Assembly: GCF_020010905.1 (NCBI RefSeq)
Contig: NZ_JAGJBY010000001.1
Coordinates: 5,830,307-5,894,306, forward strand
DNA from: Streptomyces acidiscabies
GTDB lineage: Bacteria > Actinomycetota > Actinomycetes > Streptomycetales > Streptomycetaceae
Direction of reading: 5' to 3'
Length of the DNA: 64,000 nucleotides
In this document: positions 24,501 through 33,286 of the stretch, piece by piece
Layout of the letters: every line of letters starts with the position of its first letter
Numbering within the stretch: the first letter of the stretch is position 1
The notes under the pieces: model-generated
The model's database searches: none
What the model saw: the letters and a program-made list of their open reading frames with translations, nothing else
What the model was told of the DNA's origin: nothing
Translations under genes and position numbers: made by a program

Positions 24501-27308
24501 GTGGCCGACAACACCGAAGGACAGCTGACGGGCCGAGGCCCCGAACTCGCCGAACTCCAGGACGCCGTCGCGCACGGCAGGACCCTGCTCCTGCTCGGCG
24601 ACCCCGGCACAGGGAAGACCCGGCTCCTGACGACCGTCACGGACCAGGCCCGCGAGCGCGGACACCTCGTCCTGACCGCGCGGGGCACCGAGGCGGAGGC
24701 CCACCACTCCTTCGCCTCCCTGCACCAGCTCCTGCTGCCCCTCCTCACCCGCACGGCCACCCTCCCCACCCACCAACGCGCCGCCCTGGACACGGCGTTG
24801 GGCACAGCCCCCACCGGCACCCCGGCCGACCCGATGCTCCTGCGCCTGGCAGTCCTGACACTCCTCACCGAAGCCGAAGCCGGAGCCGAGACCGAAAGCA
24901 CAGCCCGGCCCCAAGCCGCCCCCGACCTCGACGCCAGGCCCAAGTCCCCCCGCCCCAGACGCCTCCTCCTCACCGCCGACGACCTCCAACTCTTCGACCG
25001 CGACTCCCTGGACGTCCTGGCCTTCGTCCTCCGCCGCACCACGATCCCCACCCTCCTCGCCGCCCGAGGCCAGACACCCCCCGACGGCATCCCCACCGAC
25101 CTCCGTACAACCCTCCTCGGCCCCCTCTCGGACGAAGCAGCGGCCGACCTCCTCGACGCCCAACCCCACGCCCCCACCGGCAGAGCCCGCAGCGAACTCC
25201 TCGCTCAGGCCCAGGGCAACCCCCTGGCCCTCATCGAACTCTCCCGAGCGGCAGCGCAAGGCTTACTCCCCACCGGCGCCCTCCCCCAGACGGACCGCAT
25301 CCAACGCCTGTACGCCGCAAGGCTCCCCGCCCTCCCCGACACCACCCGCCGCCTGCTCCTGTACGCGGCGGCCTCCCAGTACGAGGACCTCGTCACCGTC
25401 ATGGAGGCAGCGGGCACCGGAGACGACCTCACCGCCTGGGCCCCGGCGGAGGACGCCGGCCTCGTGACGGTCGCCGACGGCCGCGTCCTCTTCCGCCACC
25501 CCCTGGCCCGAGCCGGCTGCTACCACGCCGCCCCCGCCCACCAGCGCCAACAGGCCCACCGAGACCTCGCCGCAGCCCTCACCGACGACCCCTCCCGCCG
25601 AGCCTGGCACCTGGCCGCAGCCTGCCCCGGCCGCGACGAGTCCGTGGCCGCCGCCCTGGAGGACACCGCCCGCCTCGCCGAACGCTGCGGCGGCTTCCAC
25701 GCGGCGGCCCGCGCCCTGCAACGCGCGGCCGAGTGCAGCCCCGCCCCCGCCGACCGGGCCCGCCGCTACACCAAGGCCCTGCACGCCGCCACGAACGCCG
25801 CCGACCCCTCATGGGTGAGGGAGCTGTACGACCAGGTCACCGCCCTCACCACCGACCGCGACGTCCTCTCCATGGCGGCCTGCGGCGTAGCGATGGCCCT
25901 CTCCCTGCACGGCCGCCAGCGCCAGGCGACCCAGGTCCTCACCAGCGCCCTCAGGCCCACCCCGCCCACCTCGGGCATGACGGTGTTCGCCCTGGCCAGC
26001 GTCCTCGGCGCGGTCGCCTACCAGTCGGGCCTGCCCGAACCCCGCGCCCCCCTCACCGCCCTCCTCGCGGGCGCCGGCGACCGGCACGGCGACACCCCGT
26101 ACGCCGAACTGTCCAGCAACGGCAGCTGGGCCGCCGTACGCGCCGCCACCCTCGCCGCCGCCGACCCCACCCACGCCCCCGACCTCCTGCGCGACATCCG
26201 CCGGGGCACGCCGGGCCGCGAACCGGCCGACCGGGTCGCCGACCTGACCTGGACTCTCGGCATCGGCGGCACCGCCTGGTACGCGGACGAGTCCGACCTG
26301 TGCGTGGAGACGTTCCGCCAGGTGTACGAGGGCCTCAGCGCGTACGGCGCGATGGGCCCCGCCGCCCCCACGCTCACCGCGATGGCGGGCGCCCTCATCG
26401 ACACCGGCCGCTGGGCGGAGGCGGACGAGCACCTGGAACGCATCGCCGCCCTCGCGGCCGTCCACGCCCTGAAGTTCGTGCGGACCGACGTCGAGGCGCT
26501 GCGCGCGACGCTCCGTGCCCTGCGCGGCGTACCCGGCGGCACCGACCTGGCGTGGACGGCCGTCGACCTGGACGAGAACCGCGCCACCCACGCCCGCCTC
26601 CTGCGCGCGGAGGGCGCCGCCGCGACGGTGGCCGGCGACCACGAGGCCGCGTACCGGCACTTCCGCGGCCTCTTCGGCGAGGACGGCACGCCGCTGCACT
26701 ACTTCCTGTCGCCGCGTGCGGTCGCCGACCTCGCCGCAGCCGCCCACCGCACCGGACGCCAGGAGGAGACGGCACCGGTCGTCGAGGCCGTACGCATCGC
26801 CCTCGGCCCCCGCCCCACGACTCGGACGCTCCTGCTCCTGCGCCACGCCGCCGCCCTCACCGGCCCCGCGCGGGACGCCGAGCACCACTTCCGGCTCGCC
26901 ACCGTCAACCCGGCCGCCGACCAGTGGCCGCTGGCCCGCGCCCAGGCGAGGCTCCACTACGCGCAGTGGCTGCGCAGACGCCGCCGCCCCCTCGACGCCC
27001 GCCCCCTGCTGGCGGTGGCGCTGGAGACGTTCACCCGGCTCGGCGCGGCCGGGCTCGCCGAGGAGGCGCGGGTGGAGCTGCGGGCCAGCGGGGTCGCCGC
27101 GACGCCGGTCCGCAGCGACCCGCTGGCCGAACTCACCGCCCAGCAGCGCGAGATCGTCCGGCTCGCGGCGAAGGGGCTGCGCAACCGGGAGATCGCGGAA
27201 CGGCTCATGGTCTCGCCGCGCACCGTCAGTTCCCACCTGTACCAGGTGTATCCGAAACTGGGGGTGAGCAGCCGCAACCAGCTCCGGGACCTCGTCGAGG
27301 AGCTGTGA
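24501..27308 (+). CDS. Large ATP-binding LuxR-family (LAL) regulator with a TTA codon
   Basis: A 935-residue regulator. An N-terminal AAA/STAND ATPase carries Walker A LLLLGDPGTGKTRLL (about residues 30-45) and Walker B RLLLTADDLQLFD. A long helical TPR-like middle follows. The C-terminus is a LuxR helix-turn-helix (ELTAQQREIVRLAAKGLRNREIAERLMVSPRTVSSHLYQVYPKLG). Start is GTG 24501. Codon 255 (25263-25265, in AAAQGLLPT) is TTA, so production of full protein should require bldA tRNA. It precedes three alpha/beta hydrolase genes in the same orientation and probably activates them. LAL proteins often control secondary metabolism or sugar use. Confidence 0.92.
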   Translation: MADNTEGQLTGRGPELAELQDAVAHGRTLLLLGDPGTGKTRLLTTVTDQARERGHLVLTARGTEAEAHHSFASLHQLLLPLLTRTATLPTHQRAALDTALGTAPTGTPADPMLLRLAVLTLLTEAEAGAETESTARPQAAPDLDARPKSPRPRRLLLTADDLQLFDRDSLDVLAFVLRRTTIPTLLAARGQTPPDGIPTDLRTTLLGPLSDEAAADLLDAQPHAPTGRARSELLAQAQGNPLALIELSRAAAQGLLPTGALPQTDRIQRLYAARLPALPDTTRRLLLYAAASQYEDLVTVMEAAGTGDDLTAWAPAEDAGLVTVADGRVLFRHPLARAGCYHAAPAHQRQQAHRDLAAALTDDPSRRAWHLAAACPGRDESVAAALEDTARLAERCGGFHAAARALQRAAECSPAPADRARRYTKALHAATNAADPSWVRELYDQVTALTTDRDVLSMAACGVAMALSLHGRQRQATQVLTSALRPTPPTSGMTVFALASVLGAVAYQSGLPEPRAPLTALLAGAGDRHGDTPYAELSSNGSWAAVRAATLAAADPTHAPDLLRDIRRGTPGREPADRVADLTWTLGIGGTAWYADESDLCVETFRQVYEGLSAYGAMGPAAPTLTAMAGALIDTGRWAEADEHLERIAALAAVHALKFVRTDVEALRATLRALRGVPGGTDLAWTAVDLDENRATHARLLRAEGAAATVAGDHEAAYRHFRGLFGEDGTPLHYFLSPRAVADLAAAAHRTGRQEETAPVVEAVRIALGPRPTTRTLLLLRHAAALTGPARDAEHHFRLATVNPAADQWPLARAQARLHYAQWLRRRRRPLDARPLLAVALETFTRLGAAGLAEEARVELRASGVAATPVRSDPLAELTAQQREIVRLAAKGLRNREIAERLMVSPRTVSSHLYQVYPKLGVSSRNQLRDLVEEL

Positions 27309-27396
27309 GAGCCTGTGTCGCGTCCCCGGCCGGACCGGCGCACGCCCCGCTGAGGATGCGGCACAGACCCCGCCCCGTCACGTCGCAAGGAGGCGC

Positions 27397-28356
27397 GTGA
27401 ACCCCGACCGCGTAGTCCTCGACCCCCTCGTCCGACGGCTCGTCGACGCCTCGGCCGGCCCTCCCTACCTGCACCGCATCGGCCCCGTCGACGGCCGCCA
27501 GGCCCTGCTGGAGATGCAGGGCCACCCGGACGACGACCTCGACGCCGAGTTCCGCGTCGCCCCCGTCGGCCCCTCCGGGCTCGTCGGCTTCTGGCTCTTC
27601 CGCCCCCGCCGGGCGTCCGGCCCCCTCCCCGTCGTCGTCTACCTCCACGGCGGCCGGTGGATGCTCGGCGACGCCCGCACCCACGCCCGCATCGTCGGCG
27701 AACTCGCCGACCTCAGCGGCGCCGCCCTCGTCGTCCCCGAGTACACGCGCACCCCGGAGGCCCGCTACCCGGTCGCCCTGGAAGAGGCGTACGCCACCCT
27801 CACCTGGATCGCCGGCCAGGCGGACACCCTGGGCCTCGACGGCAGCCGGCTCGCCGTCGCCGGGGACTGCGCGGGCGCGACCCTGGCGACCGCCCTCGCC
27901 ATGACGGCCAAGCGGCGCGGCGGCCCCCGTATCCGCGCCCAGCTCCTGTACTGCCCGCTGACCGACCCCGACAGCGACACCGAGTCCGCCGAACGGTTCG
28001 CGTCCGGCTACGTCCTCACCCGCGAGGCGGTCGCCTGGTACTGGCAGGAGTACGCCGACGACCCCGACGCCCTCACCGAACCCACCGCCGCCCCCCTGCG
28101 CGCCACCGAACAGGACCTCGCCGGACTCCCGCCCGCGCTGGTCGTCTCCGCCGAGGCCGACGTCGTGCGCGACGAGGGCGAGCAGTACGCGGGCCTGCTG
28201 CGCCGCGCGGGCGTCCCCGTGACCGCTGTGCGCTACCTGGGGACCGTGCACGACTTCGTCTCCCTGAACTTCCTGCGCGACAGCCCGCCCACCCGGGCCG
28301 CGATCGGACAGGGAGCCCGGTTCCTCGCGTCGGCGCTGGGACAGTCAACTTACTGA
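27397..28356 (+). CDS. Alpha/beta hydrolase (HSL family) with Cys in place of the nucleophile Ser
   Basis: A 319-residue hormone-sensitive-lipase-type fold. It has the oxyanion motif HGGRW (family HGGG/HGGGW), PEYTRTPEARYPVALEEAY, and the Asp/His pair in AEADVVRDEGE and GTVHDF. The nucleophile elbow is GDCAG instead of GDSAG: codon 158 is TGC. The adjacent paralogue at 28453 keeps GDSVG. Start is GTG 27397 after AAGGAGG. Cys could support a different chemistry (transferase, thioesterase) or a dead esterase. It is the first of three hydrolases in the LuxR-associated string. Confidence 0.88.
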   Translation: MNPDRVVLDPLVRRLVDASAGPPYLHRIGPVDGRQALLEMQGHPDDDLDAEFRVAPVGPSGLVGFWLFRPRRASGPLPVVVYLHGGRWMLGDARTHARIVGELADLSGAALVVPEYTRTPEARYPVALEEAYATLTWIAGQADTLGLDGSRLAVAGDCAGATLATALAMTAKRRGGPRIRAQLLYCPLTDPDSDTESAERFASGYVLTREAVAWYWQEYADDPDALTEPTAAPLRATEQDLAGLPPALVVSAEADVVRDEGEQYAGLLRRAGVPVTAVRYLGTVHDFVSLNFLRDSPPTRAAIGQGARFLASALGQSTY

Positions 28357-28452
28357 TGCGCCGGGGCAGGGACGCTGCCAGGCTGACGGGGCAGACCGAT
28401 CCGCCACCGGAGAAGCCTGCGCCCACCCCGCTCGAACAACACGGAGACACTC

Positions 28453-29412
28453 ATGCCCGATGCCGTGGACCCGGTGCTGGAACCCGCCGCCCGAGCCTTC
28501 GCGGAAGCCACCGCGGGCCCGCCGTACCTCTTCGACCTGCCCCCGGCCGAGGGCCGCAAGGCCGTCGACGACGTCCAGTCCGGCGAGATCGACAAGCCCG
28601 ACGTCGACGAGGAGTGGGTGACCGTCTCCGGCGGCCCCACCGGCAGCGTCCGCGCCCGCATCGTCAAGCCCGCCGGCACCGAGGGCACCCTCCCGGTCAT
28701 CGTGTACATCCACGGCGCCGGCTGGGTCTTCGGCAACGCCCACACCCACGACCGGCTCGTGCGCGAACTCGCCGTCGGCGCGGGCGCGGCGGTCGTCTTC
28801 CCCGAGTACGACCTCTCGCCCGAGGCCCGCTACCCGGTCGCCGTCGAGCAGAACTACGCCGTCGCCAAGTGGGTCGTCGAACAGGGCGCCGGACACGGCC
28901 TGGACGCCGCGCGGATCGCCGTCGCCGGGGACTCCGTCGGCGGCAACATGGCCGCCGCGCTCACGCTGCTCGCCAAGGAGCGCGGGGACGTCCCGCTGGT
29001 CCAGCAGGTGCTGTTCTACCCGGTGACCGACGCCGCCTTCGACACCCCCTCGTACCACCAGTTCGCCACCGGCTACTTCCTGCGCCGCGACGGCATGCAG
29101 TGGTTCTGGGACCAGTACACCGCCGACGAGGCCGACCGGGCCCAGGTCACCGCGTCCCCGCTGCGCGCCACCACCGAGCAGCTCACCGGACTGCCGCCCG
29201 CCCTCGTCATCACGGCCGAGGCCGATGTCCTGCGAGACGAGGGCGAGGCCTACGCCGCGAAGCTCCGCGAGGCCGGGGTTCCGGTCACCGCCGTACGGTT
29301 TCAGGGCATCATCCACGACTTCGTGATGCTGAACGCCCTGCGCGGCACCCAGGCCGCCGAGGCCGCCATCACACTGGCGACGGACACCCTGCGCACCGCC
29401 CTCCACTCCTGA
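28453..29412 (+). CDS. Alpha/beta hydrolase, HSL family (canonical Ser)
   Basis: A 319-residue esterase/lipase of the same family and length as its neighbour, presumably a tandem duplicate. Oxyanion motif HGAGW, YDLSPEARYPVAVEQNYA, nucleophile elbow GDSVGG, acid in EADVLRDEGEAY and base in GIIHDFVMLN. All three catalytic residues are present. It is intracellular, with no signal peptide. ATG 28453 follows GGAGA. It should hydrolyse short-chain acyl esters. It is followed after 13 nt by a third hydrolase. Confidence 0.9.
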   Translation: MPDAVDPVLEPAARAFAEATAGPPYLFDLPPAEGRKAVDDVQSGEIDKPDVDEEWVTVSGGPTGSVRARIVKPAGTEGTLPVIVYIHGAGWVFGNAHTHDRLVRELAVGAGAAVVFPEYDLSPEARYPVAVEQNYAVAKWVVEQGAGHGLDAARIAVAGDSVGGNMAAALTLLAKERGDVPLVQQVLFYPVTDAAFDTPSYHQFATGYFLRRDGMQWFWDQYTADEADRAQVTASPLRATTEQLTGLPPALVITAEADVLRDEGEAYAAKLREAGVPVTAVRFQGIIHDFVMLNALRGTQAAEAAITLATDTLRTALHS

Positions 29413-29425
29413 GGAGAACACTCGT

Positions 29426-30139
29426 ATGTCCACTCCCACCGTCGTCCTCGTCCACGGTGCCTTCGCCGACGCGGCCAGCTGGTCCGGCGTCGTCGCCGAA
29501 CTCGCCGGCCAGGGAATCCCGATGATCGCCCCGCCGAACCCCCTGCGCGGTCTCGCCTCCGACGCCGCGTACATCGCGTCCTTCGTCGGGCAGATCGACG
29601 GCCCGGTCGTCCTCGTCGGCCACTCCTACGGCGGCGCGGTCATCACCGTCGCGGGCGCCACCGAGAACGTCGTCGGCCTCGTCTACGTCGCCGCGTACAC
29701 CCCCGAGGAGGGCGAGAGCCTCGGCGGACTCCAGGGCCGCTACCCGCTGTCGCCGCTGGTGAGCAACCTGCGCGAATGGTCGTACCCGACCGGGGACGGG
29801 ATCACCGCGACCGAGGTCACCATCAAGGCCGAGGCGTTCCCGGAGATCTTCGCCGCCGACGTCCCGGCCGCGACGACGTCGATCCTCGCCGTGTCCCAAC
29901 GCCCGCTGGCCGCCGCCGTGTTCGGGGAGACGGCGAGCACCGCCGCCTGGCACACGAAGCCCTCCTGGGCGATCGTCGCCGCCGCCGACCAGGCCATCAA
30001 CCCCGACGTCCAGCGCTTCGGCGCGGAACGCGCGGGCGCGAAGGTCACGGAACTCGCCGGCGCGTCCCACGCGGTCGCGGTGTCGCGGTCGAAGGAGGTG
30101 GCGGACGTGATCCGCGAGGCGGTGCAGGCGACTGGCTGA
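29426..30139 (+). CDS. Alpha/beta hydrolase (HNL/RsbQ-like small hydrolase)
   Basis: A 237-residue serine hydrolase with VVLVHGAFADAASW at the N-terminus, nucleophile elbow VGHSYGGAV and catalytic His in GASHAVAVS. It belongs to the short alpha/beta hydrolase group often annotated salicylate/methyl esterase-like. AGGAG precedes ATG 29426, only 13 nt after the previous stop, so it is co-transcribed. A strong hairpin ends the unit. Confidence 0.9.
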   Translation: MSTPTVVLVHGAFADAASWSGVVAELAGQGIPMIAPPNPLRGLASDAAYIASFVGQIDGPVVLVGHSYGGAVITVAGATENVVGLVYVAAYTPEEGESLGGLQGRYPLSPLVSNLREWSYPTGDGITATEVTIKAEAFPEIFAADVPAATTSILAVSQRPLAAAVFGETASTAAWHTKPSWAIVAAADQAINPDVQRFGAERAGAKVTELAGASHAVAVSRSKEVADVIREAVQATG

Positions 30140-30150
30140 GCACAAGCACC

Positions 30151-30180
30151 GGTGGTGCGTACGACCCCGTACGCACCACC
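30151..30180. terminator. Perfect 13-bp hairpin ending the hydrolase operon
   Basis: GGTGGTGCGTACG (30151-30163) pairs perfectly with CGTACGCACCACC (30168-30180) around ACCC. It lies 11 nt after the hydrolase stop and 8 nt before the end of the convergent SDR gene, so it probably acts in both directions. Confidence 0.88.
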
Positions 30181-30188
30181 GCCCCACC

Positions 30189-30893
30189 TCACCCCACCAC
30201 CCTCGGCCGCACCACAAGCTCGTTCACATCCACCCCCTCCGGCTGCCCCACGGCATACGCGACCGCCTCCGCGACCGCCCCCGCCGGCATCGCCACCGCC
30301 CGATACGCCCGCATCGCCTCCCGTGCCACCGGATCCGAGATCCCATCGGCAAGCTCGGACTCGGTCACCCCGGGGGAGACCAACGTGACCCGCACACCCC
30401 CGGCAACCTCCTGCCGCAACCCCTCGGAGATCGCGCGGACCGCGAACTTCGTCGCGCAGTACACGGCGGCGGTCGGAGACACCTCGTACGCCCCGACGGA
30501 CGCGACGTTCACGAAGTGCCCGCCACCCTGCGCCCGCATCACCGGCAGCGCGGCGGCGATCCCGTGCAGCACACCACGCACGTTGACGTCGATCATCCGG
30601 TCCCACTCCTCGACCCGCAGCGCGTCCAGCGGCGACAACGGCATCACCCCCGCGTTGTTGACGACGACGTCGACACGGCCGTACATCTCGCGGGCGGCAT
30701 CCACGAACCCCCGCACGTCCTCCAGGGACGTCACATCGAGCCGCCGGTACGCGGCCCCGATCTCCTTGCCCAGCGTTTCGAGCCGGTCGACGCGCCGCGC
30801 GCCGAGGAACACCCGGTGCCCGTCGGCGGCGAGCCGCCGCGCGGTCGCCTCCCCGATCCCGCTGCTGGCTCCGGTGACCAGTACGACCTTCAT
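30189..30893 (-). CDS. Short-chain dehydrogenase/reductase
   Basis: A 234-residue classical SDR: cofactor motif VTGASSGIGEATARRL, GAR after beta2 (NADPH preference is plausible), NNAGVMPLSPLDAL, catalytic Ser in VASVGAYEVSP, and YCATK. The start is the ATG at 30893; the frame continues upstream without family character. It is divergent from the XRE regulator at 31023, a common pairing in Streptomyces in which the regulator controls the reductase. Substrate unknown. Confidence 0.92.
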   Translation of the reverse strand: MKVVLVTGASSGIGEATARRLAADGHRVFLGARRVDRLETLGKEIGAAYRRLDVTSLEDVRGFVDAAREMYGRVDVVVNNAGVMPLSPLDALRVEEWDRMIDVNVRGVLHGIAAALPVMRAQGGGHFVNVASVGAYEVSPTAAVYCATKFAVRAISEGLRQEVAGGVRVTLVSPGVTESELADGISDPVAREAMRAYRAVAMPAGAVAEAVAYAVGQPEGVDVNELVVRPRVVG

Positions 30894-31009
30894 GTCCACA
30901 ACTCCTGTCCGGTGGGGTACGGCAGCGAGTCTGAGCGGCGTGAACAGGCCGAACCAGGACGGCCGTTGCCTGGGTACGCCACACCCAGGCAGGGCCGCGC
31001 GCGACCGCC

Positions 31010-31015
31010 TAGCCT
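31010..31015 (+). promoter_or_regulatory. -10 box TAGCCT, probably leaderless XRE gene
   Basis: TAGCCT ends seven bases before ATG 31023, with no ribosome-binding sequence between. It is one of several such arrangements in the window. Confidence 0.45.
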
Positions 31016-31022
31016 GGACCGC

Positions 31023-31814
31023 ATGACCGGCAACCACCTGGGGGAGTTCCTCCGCGCACGCAGAGCCACCCTCGCCCCCGGCGACATCGGCATGGCGAGC
31101 CACGGTGTCCGCAGGGTCGCGGGGCTGCGCCGCGAGGAGGTCGCCGTCCTGGCCGGGATGAACGCGGACTACTACACGCGCCTCGAACAGGGCCGTGAAC
31201 GCCGCCCCTCACCCCAGGTCGTCGAGGCGCTCGGCAGCGCCCTGCACCTCGCCCCCGAGGCCCGCACCCACCTGCACCGCCTCGCCGGAACCACCCCGAA
31301 CACCCTCACGCCGACCACGGACCGGGTCACCCCCGCCCTGCGCCGCCTGCTGGACGCCCACCTGGACACCCCGGCGTTCGTCGTCAACCGCACGCTGGAC
31401 ATCCTCGCGGCGAACGCCCTGACCAGAGCCCTGTATTCACCCTTCGAGCGCCTCGACAACCTGGCCCGCATGACGTTCCTCGACCCGGCGGGCCGGTACG
31501 TCAACACACGCTGGGAGAGCACAGCCGTATCCGTCGTCGGCCACCTCCGCGAGGCGGCCGGACCCGACCCGGACAACCCGCGCCTGCGCGAACTGGTCGC
31601 GGCCCTCGGCGAGGACTTCGCCCGCCTGTGGAACACCCACACCGTGCACGGCAAGACGTCCGACACGAAACACCTCCGCCACCCGGACGTCGGCCCCCTC
31701 ACCCTGACCTACCAGGCGTTCGACGTCCGCGAGGCCCCCGGTCAGCAACTCGTCGTCTACCAGGCCGAACCGGACAGCCTCAACGCCCTGCGACGGCTTC
31801 GACCAGCCTCCTGA
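31023..31814 (+). CDS. XRE-family regulator with MmyB-like ligand-binding domain
   Basis: A 263-residue regulator. An N-terminal helix-turn-helix (LGEFLRARRATL, VRRVAGLRREEVAVLAGMNADYYTRLEQGRERRPS) is followed by a PAS-like MmyB/MLTR domain (TPAFVVNRTLDILAANALTRALY...NLARMTFLDP...HPDVGPLTLTYQAFDV). Such proteins commonly sit divergent from an SDR or oxidoreductase, as here, and respond to small hydrophobic ligands. Its 3' end overlaps the convergent TetR gene by 35 bp. Confidence 0.92.
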   Translation: MTGNHLGEFLRARRATLAPGDIGMASHGVRRVAGLRREEVAVLAGMNADYYTRLEQGRERRPSPQVVEALGSALHLAPEARTHLHRLAGTTPNTLTPTTDRVTPALRRLLDAHLDTPAFVVNRTLDILAANALTRALYSPFERLDNLARMTFLDPAGRYVNTRWESTAVSVVGHLREAAGPDPDNPRLRELVAALGEDFARLWNTHTVHGKTSDTKHLRHPDVGPLTLTYQAFDVREAPGQQLVVYQAEPDSLNALRRLRPAS

Positions 31815-32403
31815 TGTCCGCGAGGTCCGCCTCGAACTCGGCGGTCAGGTCCAGCGGCAGATCCAGCCAGGGCGCGAGCCTGCCGTGCGCGGGGAGTTCA
31901 CCCTCCGGGAGCTGACCGCGCCGCCCGCGCGGGTCGACGCTGCCGGGGGAGAAGCGGCCGGACGCCTCCGACGCCGCGAACCCGATGACGAACGTGCTGA
32001 CCAGCCGCTCCAGGCGAGGCACCTCCGGCTCCGGGACCCCGGCCTCGATGAGGGCCGCGTAGATGAGATCCACCGCACGCACGGCGTCCGGGGAGACGGC
32101 GGGACGGGAGAAGAGGAGCTGCGCGGCCCACGGATGACGCCGGGTCACCTCACGGACGGCATGCGCGAGAACGGCGAGCCGCTCGTCCCAGGTCCGCTCC
32201 TCGACGACCCCCGAAGGCAGCACGACCAGCAGCCGCCCGAGCATGCCGTCCAGCAGCGCCGCCTTGTCCTTGACATGCCGGTACAACGCCATCGGCGTCA
32301 CCCCGACCCGGTCGGCCAGCGCCCGCATCGACACCGCTTCCAGCCCGCGCTCGTCGGCGATCGCCAGCGCCGCGTCCAGGATCTCTTCCCGCCTGCCACT
32401 CAT
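31780..32403 (-). CDS. TetR-family repressor
   Basis: A 207-residue regulator with the N-terminal helix-turn-helix REEILDAALAIADERGLEAVSMRALADRVGVTPMALYRHVKDKAALLDGM and a TetR_C-like C-terminal domain. ATG 32403 is taken as start; the upstream extension runs through the operator. Divergent from the ABC exporter at 32453, it presumably represses the exporter and itself through the tandem palindromes between them and is released by an exported compound. Confidence 0.92.
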   Translation of the reverse strand: MSGRREEILDAALAIADERGLEAVSMRALADRVGVTPMALYRHVKDKAALLDGMLGRLLVVLPSGVVEERTWDERLAVLAHAVREVTRRHPWAAQLLFSRPAVSPDAVRAVDLIYAALIEAGVPEPEVPRLERLVSTFVIGFAASEASGRFSPGSVDPRGRRGQLPEGELPAHGRLAPWLDLPLDLTAEFEADLADIRRLVEAVAGR

Positions 32404-32405
32404 GG

Positions 32406-32435
32406 GTCTACAGTGTAGACGTATACGCCGTATAC
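32406..32435. promoter_or_regulatory. Two tandem palindromes, candidate TetR operator
   Basis: GTCTACAGTGTAGAC (32406-32420) is immediately followed by GTATACGCCGTATAC (32421-32435). Each has 6-bp arms around a 3-bp centre, with a 15-bp period. The first overlaps TACACT on the minus strand, the likely -10 of tetR, which ends 8 nt before its ATG. The second is 17 bp from the ABC gene start. Two different half-site sequences could bind one protein with unequal affinity. Confidence 0.75.
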
Positions 32436-32452
32436 ATCCCCTGGAGGTAGAC

Positions 32453-33286
32453 ATGCTCACGGTGACAGGACTGGTGAAGTCCTACGGCCCCCGCCGCGCG
32501 CTCGACGGCTTCGACCTGACCGTCGCCCCCGGCGAGATCGTCGGCCTGATCGGCCACAACGGCGCGGGCAAGACGACCTTCGTCGAAACCGTCACCGGCC
32601 TGATCGAGCCCGACGAGGGCCACCTCCGCATCGGCCCGCACGACACCCCGCGCGCCGCGCGCCACCTGCTCGGCGTCGCACCCCAGGAACTCGCCCTGTA
32701 CGGCACCGTCAGCGCCCGCGAGAACGTACGGCTCTGCGCCGGACTCGCCGGCCTGCGCGGGCGCCACCGGGACGCCGAGATCACCCGCGTCCTGGAGGAA
32801 CTCCACCTCACGGACATCGCCGACCGCCCCACCGGCCTCCTCTCCGGCGGCCAGCGCCGCCGCGTCCAGGCCGCCACCGCCATGGTCGGCGCACCCCCGC
32901 TTCTGCTGCTGGACGAGCCGACGGCGGGCGCCGACCCGGAGACCCGTACGGCACTCCTGGACGCGGTCAAGGCCCGCGCCGCAGCCGGTGCCGCCGTCGT
33001 CTACACGACCCACTACCTCCCCGAACTCGTCGACCTGAACGCCACGTTGGCCCTCGCCCGCGAAGGCCGCGTCATCGCCCGGGGCACCCAGGAGGCCCTC
33101 ACCCGCGACCTCCCCGGCGAACTCCGCGTCACCTTCGCCACCGGCCCCGACCACCGCGCCCCCACGAAGACCCCCGCCGCCGACCTCGCCGCCCTCCTCG
33201 CCACCGGCCGCACCCCCGTCACCGTCGACGTCCGCCGCCCGAGCCTCGACGACCTCTACCACTCCCTGGAAGCGACCGCCCGATGA
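32453..33286 (+). CDS. ABC transporter ATP-binding protein (DrrA-type exporter)
   Basis: A 277-residue ATPase: Walker A GHNGAGKTT, Q-loop VAPQELALYG, signature LLSGGQRRRVQAATAMV, Walker B LLLLDEPTAGAD and H-loop TTHYLPE. GGAGG precedes ATG 32453. It pairs with the permease that overlaps its stop by four bases (ATGA), forming a two-component ABC-2-type exporter for drugs, antibiotics or lipids under the divergent TetR gene. Confidence 0.93.
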   Translation: MLTVTGLVKSYGPRRALDGFDLTVAPGEIVGLIGHNGAGKTTFVETVTGLIEPDEGHLRIGPHDTPRAARHLLGVAPQELALYGTVSARENVRLCAGLAGLRGRHRDAEITRVLEELHLTDIADRPTGLLSGGQRRRVQAATAMVGAPPLLLLDEPTAGADPETRTALLDAVKARAAAGAAVVYTTHYLPELVDLNATLALAREGRVIARGTQEALTRDLPGELRVTFATGPDHRAPTKTPAADLAALLATGRTPVTVDVRRPSLDDLYHSLEATAR

